From the NCBI GenBank assembly GCA_012033595.1, contig JAAUQL010000059.1, positions 1 through 37,613 on the forward strand: a stretch of 37,613 nt of DNA, written 5' to 3'. Shown here one piece after another: positions 1 through 9,310 of the stretch (the first letter of the stretch is position 1; the number at the start of each line of letters is the position of its first letter). Below the pieces are notes generated by a model. That model did not search any database. It was not told where the DNA came from and was given only the letters and a program-made list of their open reading frames with translations. The DNA is from Cyclobacteriaceae bacterium. Lineage in GTDB: Bacteria > Bacteroidota > Bacteroidia > Cytophagales > Cyclobacteriaceae. The translations under genes were made by a program, and so were the position numbers.

Positions 1-1141
1 ATCATAGTGGCCCTGCTTATTTTCTACCCAAACCTTTTAACATTTGGCGGTATCGATTTGCATGCCGGCTGGAACAGCTTTGGCAGGCTTCGCCCGCTGC
101 ATACCAATGCCGTTATTTTGCCTTTGTAGGCAACATGATCTTTGCAGGTTGCTATTATTCTATGCAGCGTCTGCTCAAAGCACGTATGTTCAATGATACA
201 CTGAGTTGGGTACATTTTTGGGGCTGGCAATTGATCATAGTTTCGGCGGTCATCACCTTGCCCATGGGCTTTACCTCTTCGAAGGAATATGCCGAACTGG
301 AGTGGCCTATCGACATCGCCATAGCTCTGATCTGGGTGGTATTTGGCATCAACATGATCGGCACCATTCTCAGGCGACGAGAGCGGCACATGTACGTTGC
401 CATTTGGTTCTACCTGGCATCATTTGTAACAGTAGCGGTGCTTCACATTGTCAACTCGTTTGAGCTACCGGTCGAATTATTCAAAAGCTATTCTTGGTAT
501 GCCGGGGTTCAGGATGCACTGGTACAGTGGTGGTACGGGCACAATGCAGTGGCATTTTTCCTCACTACACCCTACCTGGGCCTCATGTATTATTTCCTGC
601 CCAAAGCCGCCAACCGTCCGGTATATTCATACAAGCTATCCATAGTACATTTTTGGTCATTGATATTTATATATATTTGGGCTGGTCCTCACCACCTTTT
701 ATATACTTCATTGCCAGATTGGGCTCAATCACTCGGCACGGTATTTTCCATCATGCTCATCGCGCCATCCTGGGGAGGTATGCTCAACGGTCTGCTTACC
801 TTGCGTGGTGCCTGGGACAGGGTACGCGAAGAGCCCATACTCAAATTTATGGTCGTGGCAGTTACCGCTTATGGCATGAGCACCTTTGAAGGCCCTATGC
901 TTTCATTGAAAAATTTCAATGCCGTAGCCCATTATACCGATTATATTATTGCCCACGTACACGTAGGCGCCCTGGGTTGGAACGGATTCCTCACATTCGG
1001 TATTCTGTATTGGATGATACCTAAAATGTGGAACACTAAACTCTACTCCACCAAACTGGCCAATTTGCATTTTTGGATCGGTTCATTGGGAATAATTTTC
1101 TATGCCCTGCCCCTTTATGCATCATTTTTGTACAAACATTG
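1..1141 (+). CDS. ccoN: cbb3 cytochrome c oxidase subunit I, CcoN part of a fused CcoN-CcoO (5' end outside window, frameshifted)
   Basis: Catalytic haem-copper subunit of the high-affinity cbb3 oxidase in the inner membrane; reduces O2 to water. Seen: the low-spin haem His in RPLHTNAV (frame 1, about position 100), the CuB motifs WYGHNAV (about 530) and AGPHHL (about 685), and the haem ligands in [12 protein letters not shown] (about 950), with many membrane helices. The 5' end lies outside the window. Reading moves from frame 1 to frame 3 at the T-run 116-119, and again at the T-run 1125-1129; in each case one added base restores the family sequence. After the second repair the frame runs through ATG 1142 into CcoO with no stop, so N and O appear fused, as is known in Bacteroidota. 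The visible unbroken stretch is 135-1142. Family identity is certain; whether the lesions are real or sequencing errors is open, with error favoured. Confidence 0.93.
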
Positions 1142-2046
1142 ATGTGGAAACAATTTACCGCAGATGGCATTTTGGCGTATCCCAACTTCCTCGAAACGGT
1201 TACACAGGTGGTGCCATGTACATATTGAGGGCTTTTGGGGGCACCTTGTATTGGATAGGTTCGCTGGTGATGGTGTACAATTTGATGAAAACCGCCGCCG
1301 CCGGCAAGTTCCTGGCCAATGAAGAAGCCGAGGCCCCTGCTTTGGAGAAAAAGGTGATTACCGGTGGACATTGGCATGCAGCGCTGGAAAGAAGGCCTAT
1401 TCAGTTCACCATCTTGGCACTCATAGCCATCCTAATCGGCGGTGTGATAGAAATGGTGCCAACATTCCTGATCAAGTCAAACATACCCACGATAGCATCT
1501 GTGAAACCCTATACTCCGCTGGAGCTGCAAGGACGAGATATCTATATCAGGGAAGGGTGCAACAGTTGCCATTCTCAGATGGTGCGGCCGTTTCGTTGGG
1601 AGACCGAGCGCTATGGCGAGTATTCCAAGGCCGGAGAATTTGTATATGACCATCCTTTTCTATGGGGCTCCAAACGCACCGGACCCGACTTGCACCGCGT
1701 AGGCAAAAAATATCCTGATTCGTGGCATTATTACCATATGTACGATCCTACCAGCACTTCTCAGGGTTCGTTGATGCCACGCTACCCCTGGCTGTACGAC
1801 AACTATTACAGCCACGAAAATATCGGTAAAAAGATCAGTGCCATGCGTACCCTCGGGGTGCCTTACGAAGAAGGATATGAAGACCAGGCGCTGGCTGATA
1901 TGCAACAACAGGCGGACAAGATCGCTGCACAACTCAAAGTGGAGAACATAGAGACAGATCCTAACCTGGAGATCATTGCCCTGATTGCCTATCTGCAACG
2001 ACTGGGAACGGACATTAAAGTGCAGGAAAGTACAGCAGCGCAATAA
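1142..2046 (+). CDS. ccoO: cbb3 cytochrome c oxidase subunit II, CcoO part of the fused CcoN-CcoO (frameshifted)
   Basis: Membrane-anchored monohaem cytochrome c that feeds electrons to CcoN. Seen: the N-terminal stretch MWKQFTADGILAYPNF from ATG 1142 in frame 2, then a change to frame 1 at the CC pair 1214-1215, where one extra C would give the family's VVPMYILRAFGGTLYWIG. A transmembrane helix follows at about 1400-1460, and the haem c motif CNSCH is encoded at 1558-1572 followed by QMVRP, a CcoO signature. The C-terminus ends at TAA 2046 with an acidic helical tail. The gene sits 14 bases before ccoQ. Because no stop separates it from the repaired CcoN frame, it is most likely the C-terminal half of one polypeptide. 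Identification is certain; fusion is inferred from the repaired reading frame. Confidence 0.93.
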
Positions 2047-2060
2047 AAAACGGGGACGAT

Positions 2061-2251
2061 ATGTTTAAACATTATTTGAGCAGATTCACAACATTGAAGT
2101 ATGGCCAATCATTTCACTGATCATATTCTTTGTGTTTTTCACATCAGTGATCATATGGATTTTTTTCCTCGACAAGGATTATATAAATAAAATGAGAAGT
2201 CTTCCTTTTGATGAGGAGCAGGACGAAACAAAAACAAATTTGAAGATTTAA
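2061..2251 (+). CDS. ccoQ: Small CcoQ/FixQ-like cbb3 oxidase subunit (frameshifted)
   Basis: A 63-residue single-span protein, hidden from simple ORF calling because of a one-base lesion. ATG 2061 gives MFKHYL; adding one G next to G2078 continues into EQIHNIEVWPIIS, a hydrophobic helix of about 22 residues, then the basic/acidic tail DKDYINKMRSLPFDEE, ending at TAA 2251, 4 bases before ccoP. The position between ccoO and ccoP, the size and the one-helix topology match CcoQ, a subunit thought to stabilise the cbb3 complex. The second frame is plainly coding (long hydrophobic stretch then charged tail), which supports an indel rather than a chance reading. Small subunits of this kind are poorly conserved, so the name rests on context as well as topology. 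Confidence 0.8.
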
Positions 2252-2255
2252 ACGA

Positions 2256-3206
2256 ATGATAGTTATGCTATTTTCCTATATAAAAGCCAAATGGATAAAT
2301 AAATTAATCATTGCTTTATTGTCCTTTGTATTCGTGGTGCCCGCCATGGCGCAAAGCGGTGACTCCGGTGCCATGAATCTGGAAACCATGCTAATAGTAG
2401 TTTTGAGTTTTGTGCTTATAGTTTCTGTACTAATTCTGGTCATCGGCATCTATCTGGTTAAGATCATTAAAATGATACTGCTGGAAGACAAGAAACAAAA
2501 GGCCATGCAGGAAGGCAAAGTATATGTACCGCAAGAAGAACCCTCATGGTGGACCAAGCTGATGAACAAAGCTACTGATGCTGTACCTGTAGAAGAAGAA
2601 GAAACGGTGATGCTCGATCATAATTACGATGGCATCCACGAACTCGACAACCACCTGCCCCCTTGGTGGAAATGGCTCTTTTATGCGTCCATTGTATGGG
2701 GTTTTGCCTATCTTATGGTATATCACGTTTTCGATGCACTGCCTCTGATGCACGAAGAGTATGCAGCAGTAATGGAAGATGCTCAGCAAGCCCGCGAAGC
2801 TATGATGGCTCTTGAGGGCAATAATATAGATGAAAACAATGTGGAGCTAAGCACCGAGCCAGCCATATTGGCCAATGGCAAGGCCATCTACGATCGAGAA
2901 TGTGTAGCATGCCATGCGCCCGAAGGTCAGGGACTTATTGGCCCCAACTTTACAGACCAATATTGGATTCACGGGGGAAGCATCAACGACGTATTTAAAG
3001 TAATAAAGTATGGGGTACCCCAAAAAGGGATGATCTCATGGCAAAGCAAGCTCACCCCTTCCGATATGCGCGATGTGGCCAATTATGTGCTCACTTTTCA
3101 GGGAACCATCCCTCAAAATCCGCCGGCGCCCAAAGGCCCTGAAGGAGAAGAATATATCCCGAGCCAAACGGAAGAAGCACCTGCAGAACCAGCCGTGGAA
3201 ATATAG
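2256..3206 (+). CDS. ccoP: cbb3 cytochrome c oxidase subunit III (CcoP), single-haem form
   Basis: Membrane-bound c-type cytochrome of cbb3 oxidase, passing electrons towards CcoO/CcoN. The 316-residue protein has an N-terminal hydrophobic segment (residues ~12-32), a second helix (~43-70), a Trp-rich PPWWKWLFYASIVWG helix near residue 130-155 typical of the CcoP N-terminal domain, and one cytochrome c domain with CVACH at residues 216-220 and a distal Met in KGMISW. The C-terminal tail is Pro/Glu-rich. Most described CcoP proteins carry two CXXCH motifs; only one is visible here, and there is no indel in the gene that could have hidden another. It follows ccoQ by 4 bases and precedes ccoG by 58, so it belongs to the same operon. 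Start ATG 2256 is the first in frame after ccoQ. Confidence 0.93.
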   Translation: MIVMLFSYIKAKWINKLIIALLSFVFVVPAMAQSGDSGAMNLETMLIVVLSFVLIVSVLILVIGIYLVKIIKMILLEDKKQKAMQEGKVYVPQEEPSWWTKLMNKATDAVPVEEEETVMLDHNYDGIHELDNHLPPWWKWLFYASIVWGFAYLMVYHVFDALPLMHEEYAAVMEDAQQAREAMMALEGNNIDENNVELSTEPAILANGKAIYDRECVACHAPEGQGLIGPNFTDQYWIHGGSINDVFKVIKYGVPQKGMISWQSKLTPSDMRDVANYVLTFQGTIPQNPPAPKGPEGEEYIPSQTEEAPAEPAVEI

Positions 3207-3264
3207 GCGGTATCCGCTGAGTATGATTGATGGCTTGCATTCAGTTAGTGTTCTAAAATGAAGC

Positions 3265-4682
3265 ATGGAAAATTTATATGAATTTGATGAGGAATACCGT
3301 GACACCATTGCCACTGTAGATGAGAAAGGAAAACGAATTTGGGTTTATCCCAAAAAACCGGGAGGTCACTTTCACCATCGTCGTATAGTAGTTGCCATCA
3401 TACTCTTGGCGTTGTTGTTTGGTCTGCCTTTTGTCAAAGTCAATGGCGATCCGTTTATGCTCATTGATGTGTTTGACCGCAAATTCATCATTTTTGGCAT
3501 TCACCTGTGGCCGCAGGACTTTCACATCGTGGCCTTGTCCATGATATCGCTGGTGGTATTTATTGTGCTTTTCACGGTGGTGTTTGGACGGGTCTGGTGC
3601 GGTTGGGCATGTCCACAGACCATATTCATGGAAATGGTTTTCCGCAAGATCGAGTATTGGATAGAAGGCGATGCCACCAAACAACGCAAACTCGATAAGG
3701 CTCCATGGGATGCGAACAAGATTTTAAAAAAAGGTTCGAAGCATTTTCTTTTCATCCTCATTTCACTACTGATATCGCATACTTTTCTATCCTATATAAT
3801 AGGCATTGAAAAGTTGCAGGCCATTGTCACCCAACCACCAGGCGAAAACCTGCTTGGGTTTATCTCGCTTATGGTTTTTACCGGCTTGTTTTACCTCGTT
3901 TTTTCGGTATTGCGCGAGCAGGTGTGTATAGCGCTTTGCCCTTACGGCAGACTTCAGGGCGTGTTTTTGGGCAATAGCAGTATAGCCGTTATGTACGATT
4001 GGTTGCGGGGCGAACCGCGTGGAAGACTGAGGAAAGGAAAAGTACAAGCCGACAAAGGCGACTGTATAGACTGCAAAATGTGCGTGCATGTATGCCCCAC
4101 CGGCATCGACATTCGCAATGGCACCCAACTGGAATGTGTGAACTGTACCGCCTGCATAGATGCCTGTGACGAAGTGATGGTTAAAATCGATAAACCCAAA
4201 GGGCTAATCAGATATTCATCGTATAGCGCCATCAAAGAAGGTAAGAAAAAAATATTTACGGCAAGGGTTATTGGCTATTCCATCGTTTTAACCTTGCTGG
4301 TATCGGCGGTGGCATTCATGCTATTGACGCGCTCAGAGATAGAAGCTACCATTTAAAGGTTCCGGGGCAGTTGTATCAAGAGCAACCCAATAGCCGCATC
4401 AGCAACCTGTACAATATCCAGTTTATTAATAAGACCAATAAAGATGTTGATCTGCAAATGAAAGTGAAAGACTATGACGAGGCGACCATCAAAAGGGTGG
4501 GTGATGAAGGTTTGACGGTAGAGGCTGCCAGCAGAGTGGACGGTGTCTTCTTTATAGAAATGCACAGAAAAGATATAGTAAAAATGAAAACACCTGTGGT
4601 GGTGCAACTCATTATAAATGGAAAGGTGATCGAAGAGATCAATACCAACTTTGTAGGACCAGTAGCCAAGCGAAGCCAATGA
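3265..4682 (+). CDS. ccoG: CcoG/FixG-type polyferredoxin, cbb3 oxidase assembly (frameshifted)
   Basis: Membrane 4Fe-4S protein needed for copper handling in cbb3 oxidase maturation. The first part (3265-4356) has several helices, the motif GRVWCGWACPQTIFMEM, and two ferredoxin clusters: C267, C270, C273, C277 and C291, C294, C297, C301. It ends at TAA 4354-4356 directly after the last helix. Frame 3 from about 4353 continues with LKVPGQLYQE and the Ig-like C-terminal domain (ISNLYNIQFINKT...) up to TGA 4682. One T added to the run 4352-4354 joins them into a 472-residue protein, the normal family length. The stop overlaps the ccoH start by four bases (ATGA). The clean junction and normal length suggest a sequencing error rather than a pseudogene. 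Confidence 0.92.
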
Positions 4683-5119
4683 ATTGGGGATGGAAAATAG
4701 TGCTCTTATATGGGTTATTTGTCATTATGACATTGACTATGGTTGTTTTTTTTATGCGACAGCAGGTAGATCTCGTAGCTGATGATTATTATAAACAGGA
4801 GATAGCCTACCAGGGGCAAATGGATAAGCTGACCAATGCCAATAATCTGAAGGAATCGCTTGAAATAAACTATGCTGCAGAGCGCAAAGCCATCACGGTG
4901 CAATTTCCCGAGAAGCACATTGGCGCCTCGCTAAAAGGCAATATCCAACTGTACCGACCCTCCAATGCCGATGAGGATCAGCTAGTTGAGGTAAAGCCAT
5001 CGGAAAACGGCGAACAGCTAATTTCTGTTTCGGGCCTCAGCAGGGGTTTATGGAAAATCAAGATTTCCTGGACGGCACATGGCGAGGAATATTATAATGA
5101 AAAAACATTGACGCTTTGA
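4679..5119 (+). CDS. ccoH: FixH/CcoH family cbb3 oxidase assembly protein
   Basis: A 146-residue protein with one N-terminal membrane helix (residues ~5-25, WGWKIVLLYGLFVIMTLTMV) followed by the family signature DLVADDYYKQEIAYQ and a beta-rich periplasmic domain. FixH/CcoH proteins help to assemble or stabilise cbb3 oxidase, interacting with the copper P-type ATPase system. It overlaps the end of ccoG by four bases and is followed after one base by the SafE-like gene, so it is translationally coupled on both sides. Start ATG 4679 is fixed by the overlap. Nothing in the gene looks damaged. Confidence 0.9.
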   Translation: MNWGWKIVLLYGLFVIMTLTMVVFFMRQQVDLVADDYYKQEIAYQGQMDKLTNANNLKESLEINYAAERKAITVQFPEKHIGASLKGNIQLYRPSNADEDQLVEVKPSENGEQLISVSGLSRGLWKIKISWTAHGEEYYNEKTLTL

Positions 5120-5120
5120 T

Positions 5121-5825
5121 ATGCTATGGTCCGCCTTTCTCATCGGATTGTTTGGTAGTTTTCACTGTATTGGTATGTGTGGGCCTATTGCTTTGGCTCT
5201 GCCCGTGCAAGGCAATCACTATTTCCGATTGATAGTGGGCAGGGTGTTGTACAACCTGGGACGGGCGATTACTTATGCTTTTATCGGATTGTTTTTTGGC
5301 CTGGTAGGCCAGGGACTGTCTCTGGCCGGTTTGCAGCAGTGGGTGTCAATATTGGCGGGTATCTTGATATTACTTATGGTTTTGATGCCTGCAAAAATGG
5401 CGCAAGGGATTTATTTGCTAAAGCCGGCTTATGGATTTACCAATTTTTTGAAGCGCAAATTCGGATTGCTGCTTCGACACCAGTCCGTAATGTCCACATT
5501 TTTTATTGGGTTGCTCAATGGTTTTTTACCCTGTGGACTGGTATATATTGCTGTTGCAGGGGCACTGGCATCTGGCTCTTATACCGGGGGAGCGGCTTAT
5601 ATGTTTGTTTTTGGTCTGGGCACCTTGCCCATTATGTTGGCTGTGTCGTTGGCTGGCAATTTCATTGGCCTCAATTTGCGAAAGCGGATCAATAAAATGA
5701 TCCCTGCTTTTATGGTCGTGTTGGCCTTTTTGTTTATCCTCAGAGGCTTGAACCTCGGTATTCCCTATGTAAGCCCCAAACTCCAGCAGACCGAGATCAG
5801 CGATGAATCTGCCCTATGCCATTAA
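5121..5825 (+). CDS. SafE/TauE-like membrane protein, last gene of the cbb3 cluster
   Basis: A 234-residue polytopic membrane protein of about six helices that opens with FGSFHCIGMCGPIALALP, the Cys-containing first-helix motif of the SafE/DsbD-like (CcoS-neighbouring 'urease accessory protein UreH-like') branch. The motif GLLNGFLPCGLVYIA with a second conserved PCG lies in the second half. In many Bacteroidota and proteobacteria this family sits at the end of cbb3 operons and is thought to take part in copper supply or redox steps of assembly; that role here is inferred from position. It starts one base after the ccoH stop. The C-terminus, after the last helix, is a short hydrophilic tail. 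Confidence 0.82.
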   Translation: MLWSAFLIGLFGSFHCIGMCGPIALALPVQGNHYFRLIVGRVLYNLGRAITYAFIGLFFGLVGQGLSLAGLQQWVSILAGILILLMVLMPAKMAQGIYLLKPAYGFTNFLKRKFGLLLRHQSVMSTFFIGLLNGFLPCGLVYIAVAGALASGSYTGGAAYMFVFGLGTLPIMLAVSLAGNFIGLNLRKRINKMIPAFMVVLAFLFILRGLNLGIPYVSPKLQQTEISDESALCH

Positions 5826-5919
5826 TAGAAAATTATATTTTTTGATGTTTCTTGTCCATGTAATAATATAAAGTTTTATTCACATGAGATAGGGCACATT
5901 ATGCCTATCTATGCACCTG

Positions 5920-5941
5920 TGACCCGGCAAAGCGTGGGTCA
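5920..5941 (+). terminator. Candidate terminator after the cbb3 operon
   Basis: A 6-bp stem TGACCC/GGGTCA with a 10-nt loop, followed by the T-rich TTGTTCTTATTTC. A second inverted repeat with a bulge lies just upstream at 5887-5910 (AGATAG.../...CTATCT). The placement after the last cco gene fits; the U-tract is interrupted, so termination efficiency is uncertain. Confidence 0.4.
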
Positions 5942-6080
5942 TTGTTCTTATTTCATTAATTTATGCGCTGCTTTTTGAGTTATAAGTCCGATAAAATGCA
6001 ATTAGTGGACGCTGCGCATTAAATGTTTATGATTTACTATGTTTTACATTAATTATTTTTCACTCCAAACTTTATACAAA

Positions 6081-8414
6081 ATGAAGCAAATTTTACTTCT
6101 CTTGCTGCTTACCGCAGCATACACTCCATTACTTGCGCAGGACTGGATGGGACTCCACTCCAGCAATTATGCAGGCGTGCAGGGCATCAGCCTTCAGCCT
6201 GCTTCTATCGCCGATAGCCGGTACAAATTCCAGATGAACCTCTTTTCCTTTAATACCACGGTGAGCAATAACTACTATGCAATCGAAAATGCAGATTTCA
6301 GAAATCTGAAATTCGATTTTGATTTCGATGAGCTCATTACGCTAAGTAAAAATAAAGACCGGGGCGCTTTTTTATCTTCCGATGTATATGCTCCGCTTTC
6401 TTTTATGCTCACCACCACCCCCAAATCTGCTATTGGCATTACAGTGCGCAGCAGATCTATGGTAAATATTGATGGAGTAAGTCCGGAAATGGCTGATTTC
6501 ATTGATGAACAGATAGACTCCGATGATTTTGTCATCGATCCGGGGCAGACTTTTGATGTAAGTAATATGTATGGCGAAGTACACAGTTGGGGCGAGTTGG
6601 GCTTTACCTACGCACGCATATTCATGGATCAGGGCACCCACTTTTTAAAAGCCGGCACAACCGTAAAGTTAATGAGCGGCATAGGATCAGGATATGTATA
6701 TGTGAATAACCTCAACTATAGCGGCCTGACAGATGACCGGGTAGATGTAGCCAACCTTGATGTAAGGAGTGGGTATTCGGATAATATTTCGCCCGACGAT
6801 GATAATGATTTTGAATACAAGCTTTTCCAGAATTTTTCTGTCGGCCTCGATTTGGGCGTGGTGTATGAGTTTCGCCCTAATATTGAATCATACAAATATT
6901 CCATGGATGGCGCTGATGGACTGATACGTCGCGATAAGAATAAGTACAAATACAAAGTGGGCTTTTCGTTATTGGATCTTGGTGGCATCAAGTACAACAA
7001 AAGCAACGATAGTGGCAATGTGAGCGGTAGTGCCGATGACCTGGACATCAATGATCTGGAAGGCGACCTGGATGAGATACTTGAAGATTATTTCAATTTT
7101 GAAAGGGGAGGCAGCTACCGTATGGGTCTGCCAACGCGCATGGTCGGTGAGTTTGACTATCGTGTTTCCAATGTCTTTTATTTAAATTTTACGACACAGC
7201 TCGGCCTAAAGGGCGGCTCATCCGATGTGGAAAAAACCAGATACATCAGCACCCTTGCGCTTACACCCCGGCTAGAGGGTCGTTCATTTGGTGTAGCCTT
7301 GCCTTTGTCTTACGACAAATTCAGCAGCTTTAATTCCGGCGTTTCGTTTCGTGCAGGACCACTTATCGTAGGTTCACGCGACGTGGTGAGCGCCTTTGTC
7401 TTTGGCAAAGATCCCCGAAGTGTCGATTTGCATTTTGGCCTTCGTTTTGGCATCCCCTTCCGCAAAAAGAAAGACAAAGATATGGATGGTGTATCCAACA
7501 AATTGGATGCGTGCCCTCAGATAGCAGGGGTATGGGAATTTAAGGGGTGCCCCGACCGCGATAGCGATGGCACACAAGACAGCGAAGATATCTGTCCAGA
7601 CCTGGCCGGCCCACAAGCATTGAAGGGATGCCCCGATATGGATGCAGATGGCGTAGCAGACAAAGACGACAGTTGCCCCGAAGTGGCCGGACTACCAGAA
7701 TTCAGCGGTTGCCCCGACCAGGATGGCGATGGCCTGCCTGACAAAGAAGATGACTGCCCGGAAGTAGCCGGTTTGAAAATGTACAATGGCTGCCCCGATC
7801 AGGATGGCGATGGCATTATCGACAGGGATGATCTGTGCCCCGAATTGCCTGGCGATAAAGCAAAATTCGGCTGCCCCGATAGCGATGGAGACGGCATGTT
7901 CGACAACGAGGATCAGTGCCCCAAAGCCGCAGGACCAGCAGAAAACAACGGTTGCCCTTATGCCGATAGTGATGGCGATGGGGTAATAGATGCAGAAGAC
8001 GAATGCGTGATCGTGCCAGGTGTACCCGAAAACAACGGTTGCCCGGTGTTGGAAGAAGAAGAACAGGAAATATTAAACACGGCATTCAGCAACCTGGAAT
8101 TTGAAAGCGGAAAAGCTAAAATCGCCACTTCTTCTTATAGCTCACTGGTCGAACTTGCCAATCTGTTAAAGCAAAAACCCGATTGGAAATTGCAAATATC
8201 GGGGCATACCGATGCCGTTGGCAATGCGCAGAGTAACCTGAAGCTCTCGAAAGCCAGAGCTCAGGCAGTAGCTGATTTTTTGACCGAACAGGGAATAGAC
8301 AGGGAGCGCTTTAGTGTACTTGGTTTTGGACAAGATTCGCCAATTGCTACCAATGCCACCGCTGCCGGCAGAAAAATGAACCGAAGGGTAGAACTGGAAG
8401 TGATTTTTAAATGA
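6081..8414 (+). CDS. Outer-membrane protein with DUF5723-like N-terminus, thrombospondin type-3 repeats and OmpA domain
   Basis: A 777-residue secreted protein. ATG 6081 is chosen over an upstream in-frame codon because it starts a clear signal peptide (MKQILLLLLLTAAY...LLAQ). Residues ~25-460 are beta-rich and resemble the DUF5723 outer-membrane family. Residues ~464-657 hold about seven tandem ~26-residue units of the form DxDGDGxxDxxDxCP...GCP, the thrombospondin type-3 pattern that binds calcium and forms a rigid rod. Residues ~672-777 are an OmpA C-terminal peptidoglycan-binding domain (ISGHTDAVG, NLKLSKARAQAV, GFGQDSP, NRRVEL). The whole would tie the outer membrane to peptidoglycan through a calcium-stiffened linker. 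It is monocistronic, with a strong terminator downstream. The OmpA and TSP3 calls are firm; the N-terminal family is a recollection-level match. Confidence 0.88.
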   Translation: MKQILLLLLLTAAYTPLLAQDWMGLHSSNYAGVQGISLQPASIADSRYKFQMNLFSFNTTVSNNYYAIENADFRNLKFDFDFDELITLSKNKDRGAFLSSDVYAPLSFMLTTTPKSAIGITVRSRSMVNIDGVSPEMADFIDEQIDSDDFVIDPGQTFDVSNMYGEVHSWGELGFTYARIFMDQGTHFLKAGTTVKLMSGIGSGYVYVNNLNYSGLTDDRVDVANLDVRSGYSDNISPDDDNDFEYKLFQNFSVGLDLGVVYEFRPNIESYKYSMDGADGLIRRDKNKYKYKVGFSLLDLGGIKYNKSNDSGNVSGSADDLDINDLEGDLDEILEDYFNFERGGSYRMGLPTRMVGEFDYRVSNVFYLNFTTQLGLKGGSSDVEKTRYISTLALTPRLEGRSFGVALPLSYDKFSSFNSGVSFRAGPLIVGSRDVVSAFVFGKDPRSVDLHFGLRFGIPFRKKKDKDMDGVSNKLDACPQIAGVWEFKGCPDRDSDGTQDSEDICPDLAGPQALKGCPDMDADGVADKDDSCPEVAGLPEFSGCPDQDGDGLPDKEDDCPEVAGLKMYNGCPDQDGDGIIDRDDLCPELPGDKAKFGCPDSDGDGMFDNEDQCPKAAGPAENNGCPYADSDGDGVIDAEDECVIVPGVPENNGCPVLEEEEQEILNTAFSNLEFESGKAKIATSSYSSLVELANLLKQKPDWKLQISGHTDAVGNAQSNLKLSKARAQAVADFLTEQGIDRERFSVLGFGQDSPIATNATAAGRKMNRRVELEVIFK

Positions 8415-8510
8415 TTCACGCTATAGATATCCGCAAATCCGGAAAGGATTATTGGCTATAAATAAGGACGGTAAGATCGTCTGAACCCAGATTTATTGAT
8501 CGATTTTCTA

Positions 8511-8556
8511 AATTGGCATGTCTGTTTGTGAAGCAGCAGACATGCCAATTTTTTTT
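8511..8556 (+). terminator. Strong intrinsic terminator after the OmpA-family gene
   Basis: A perfect 14-bp stem, left arm 8511-8524 and right arm 8537-8550 (core GGCATGTCTG/CAGACATGCC), with a 12-nt loop, followed by a run of T to 8556. It separates the OmpA-family gene from the PUL regulators. Confidence 0.88.
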
Positions 8557-8674
8557 AATTAAATACCAATTGATTGATTTTTTTAAACTTTTTAGTCAAT
8601 TTAGTGGGTCAAATGATTTTCGGATAGATTTTTTTGCCACCTGGTGAATTTTTGAGGGAGAGGAAAATACAATT

Positions 8675-9310
8675 ATGGGAATGATGCTAGCAAAACACCC
8701 AGATGATTTTGAGCAACTTATTGGACGGATAATCCAAAATGATGACAGACAGGCATTTAAAGATCTGTTTTATTTTTTGATACCTAAACTCACAAGCTAC
8801 ATCACCTATATTATTGGCGATAAGAGTATAGCAGAAGAAATTGCCGCTGATGTGCTCACTAAATTTTGGATAAACAGAAAAAACATCAATTCGGGTGTAA
8901 AAGTCAAAAACTATTTTTTTGTTGTTGCTAAAAATAAAGCCTTCAATTTTTTACGTGACGAATCTAAAAGAAAGTTCGTGGGGCTTGAAAATACCAATTC
9001 AGCGACCTTCGTCCTGAGTGAAAATGCTGAGAACAACTTGATTGCTGCCGAATTGCAAGAGGTGATTTCTGATGCGATCAACGGCTTACCGCAGAGGTGC
9101 AAGATGGTCTTTCAGTTGGTACGTATAGAAGAGATGAGCTACAAAGAAACAGCCGAACTCATGGATGTATCTTTGAAAACGGTTGAAAATCAGATGACAA
9201 AAGCTTTGAACAGAATTCGACATGCCATTGAGCATTATCGCACTGATCAGAAAAGTAATTTCCGCTATTTAAATTCTGTCCTGCTCCTCTTATCGGTATT
9301 TTTTCTATAG
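8675..9310 (+). CDS. ECF-type RNA polymerase sigma factor of a PUL
   Basis: A 211-residue sigma-70 family protein. Region 2 lies at residues ~12-90 (KDLFYFLIPKLTSYI, DKSIAEEIAADVLTKFW, the -10 recognition/melting segment KVKNYFFVVAKNKAFNFLRDE) and region 4 at ~120-185 (ALNGLPQRCKMVF-like GLPQRCKMVFQL, MSYKETAELMDVSLKTVENQ, the helix-turn-helix). The following FecR gene (117 bases downstream) is its predicted anti-sigma factor, and the SusC after that carries the STN signalling domain, so the three form a transenvelope circuit controlling the PUL. The protein ends with a hydrophobic tail (SVLLLLSVFFL), which is seen in other Bacteroidota ECF factors of this kind. Start ATG 8675; a second ATG lies three codons on. 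Confidence 0.92.
   Translation: MGMMLAKHPDDFEQLIGRIIQNDDRQAFKDLFYFLIPKLTSYITYIIGDKSIAEEIAADVLTKFWINRKNINSGVKVKNYFFVVAKNKAFNFLRDESKRKFVGLENTNSATFVLSENAENNLIAAELQEVISDAINGLPQRCKMVFQLVRIEEMSYKETAELMDVSLKTVENQMTKALNRIRHAIEHYRTDQKSNFRYLNSVLLLLSVFFL

Noticed and set aside
7480-8060. Tandem repeats in the OmpA-family gene as a CRISPR or DNA repeat array
   Set aside because: The periodicity is at protein level (TSP3 units of about 26 residues) with diverged codons and no spacers.
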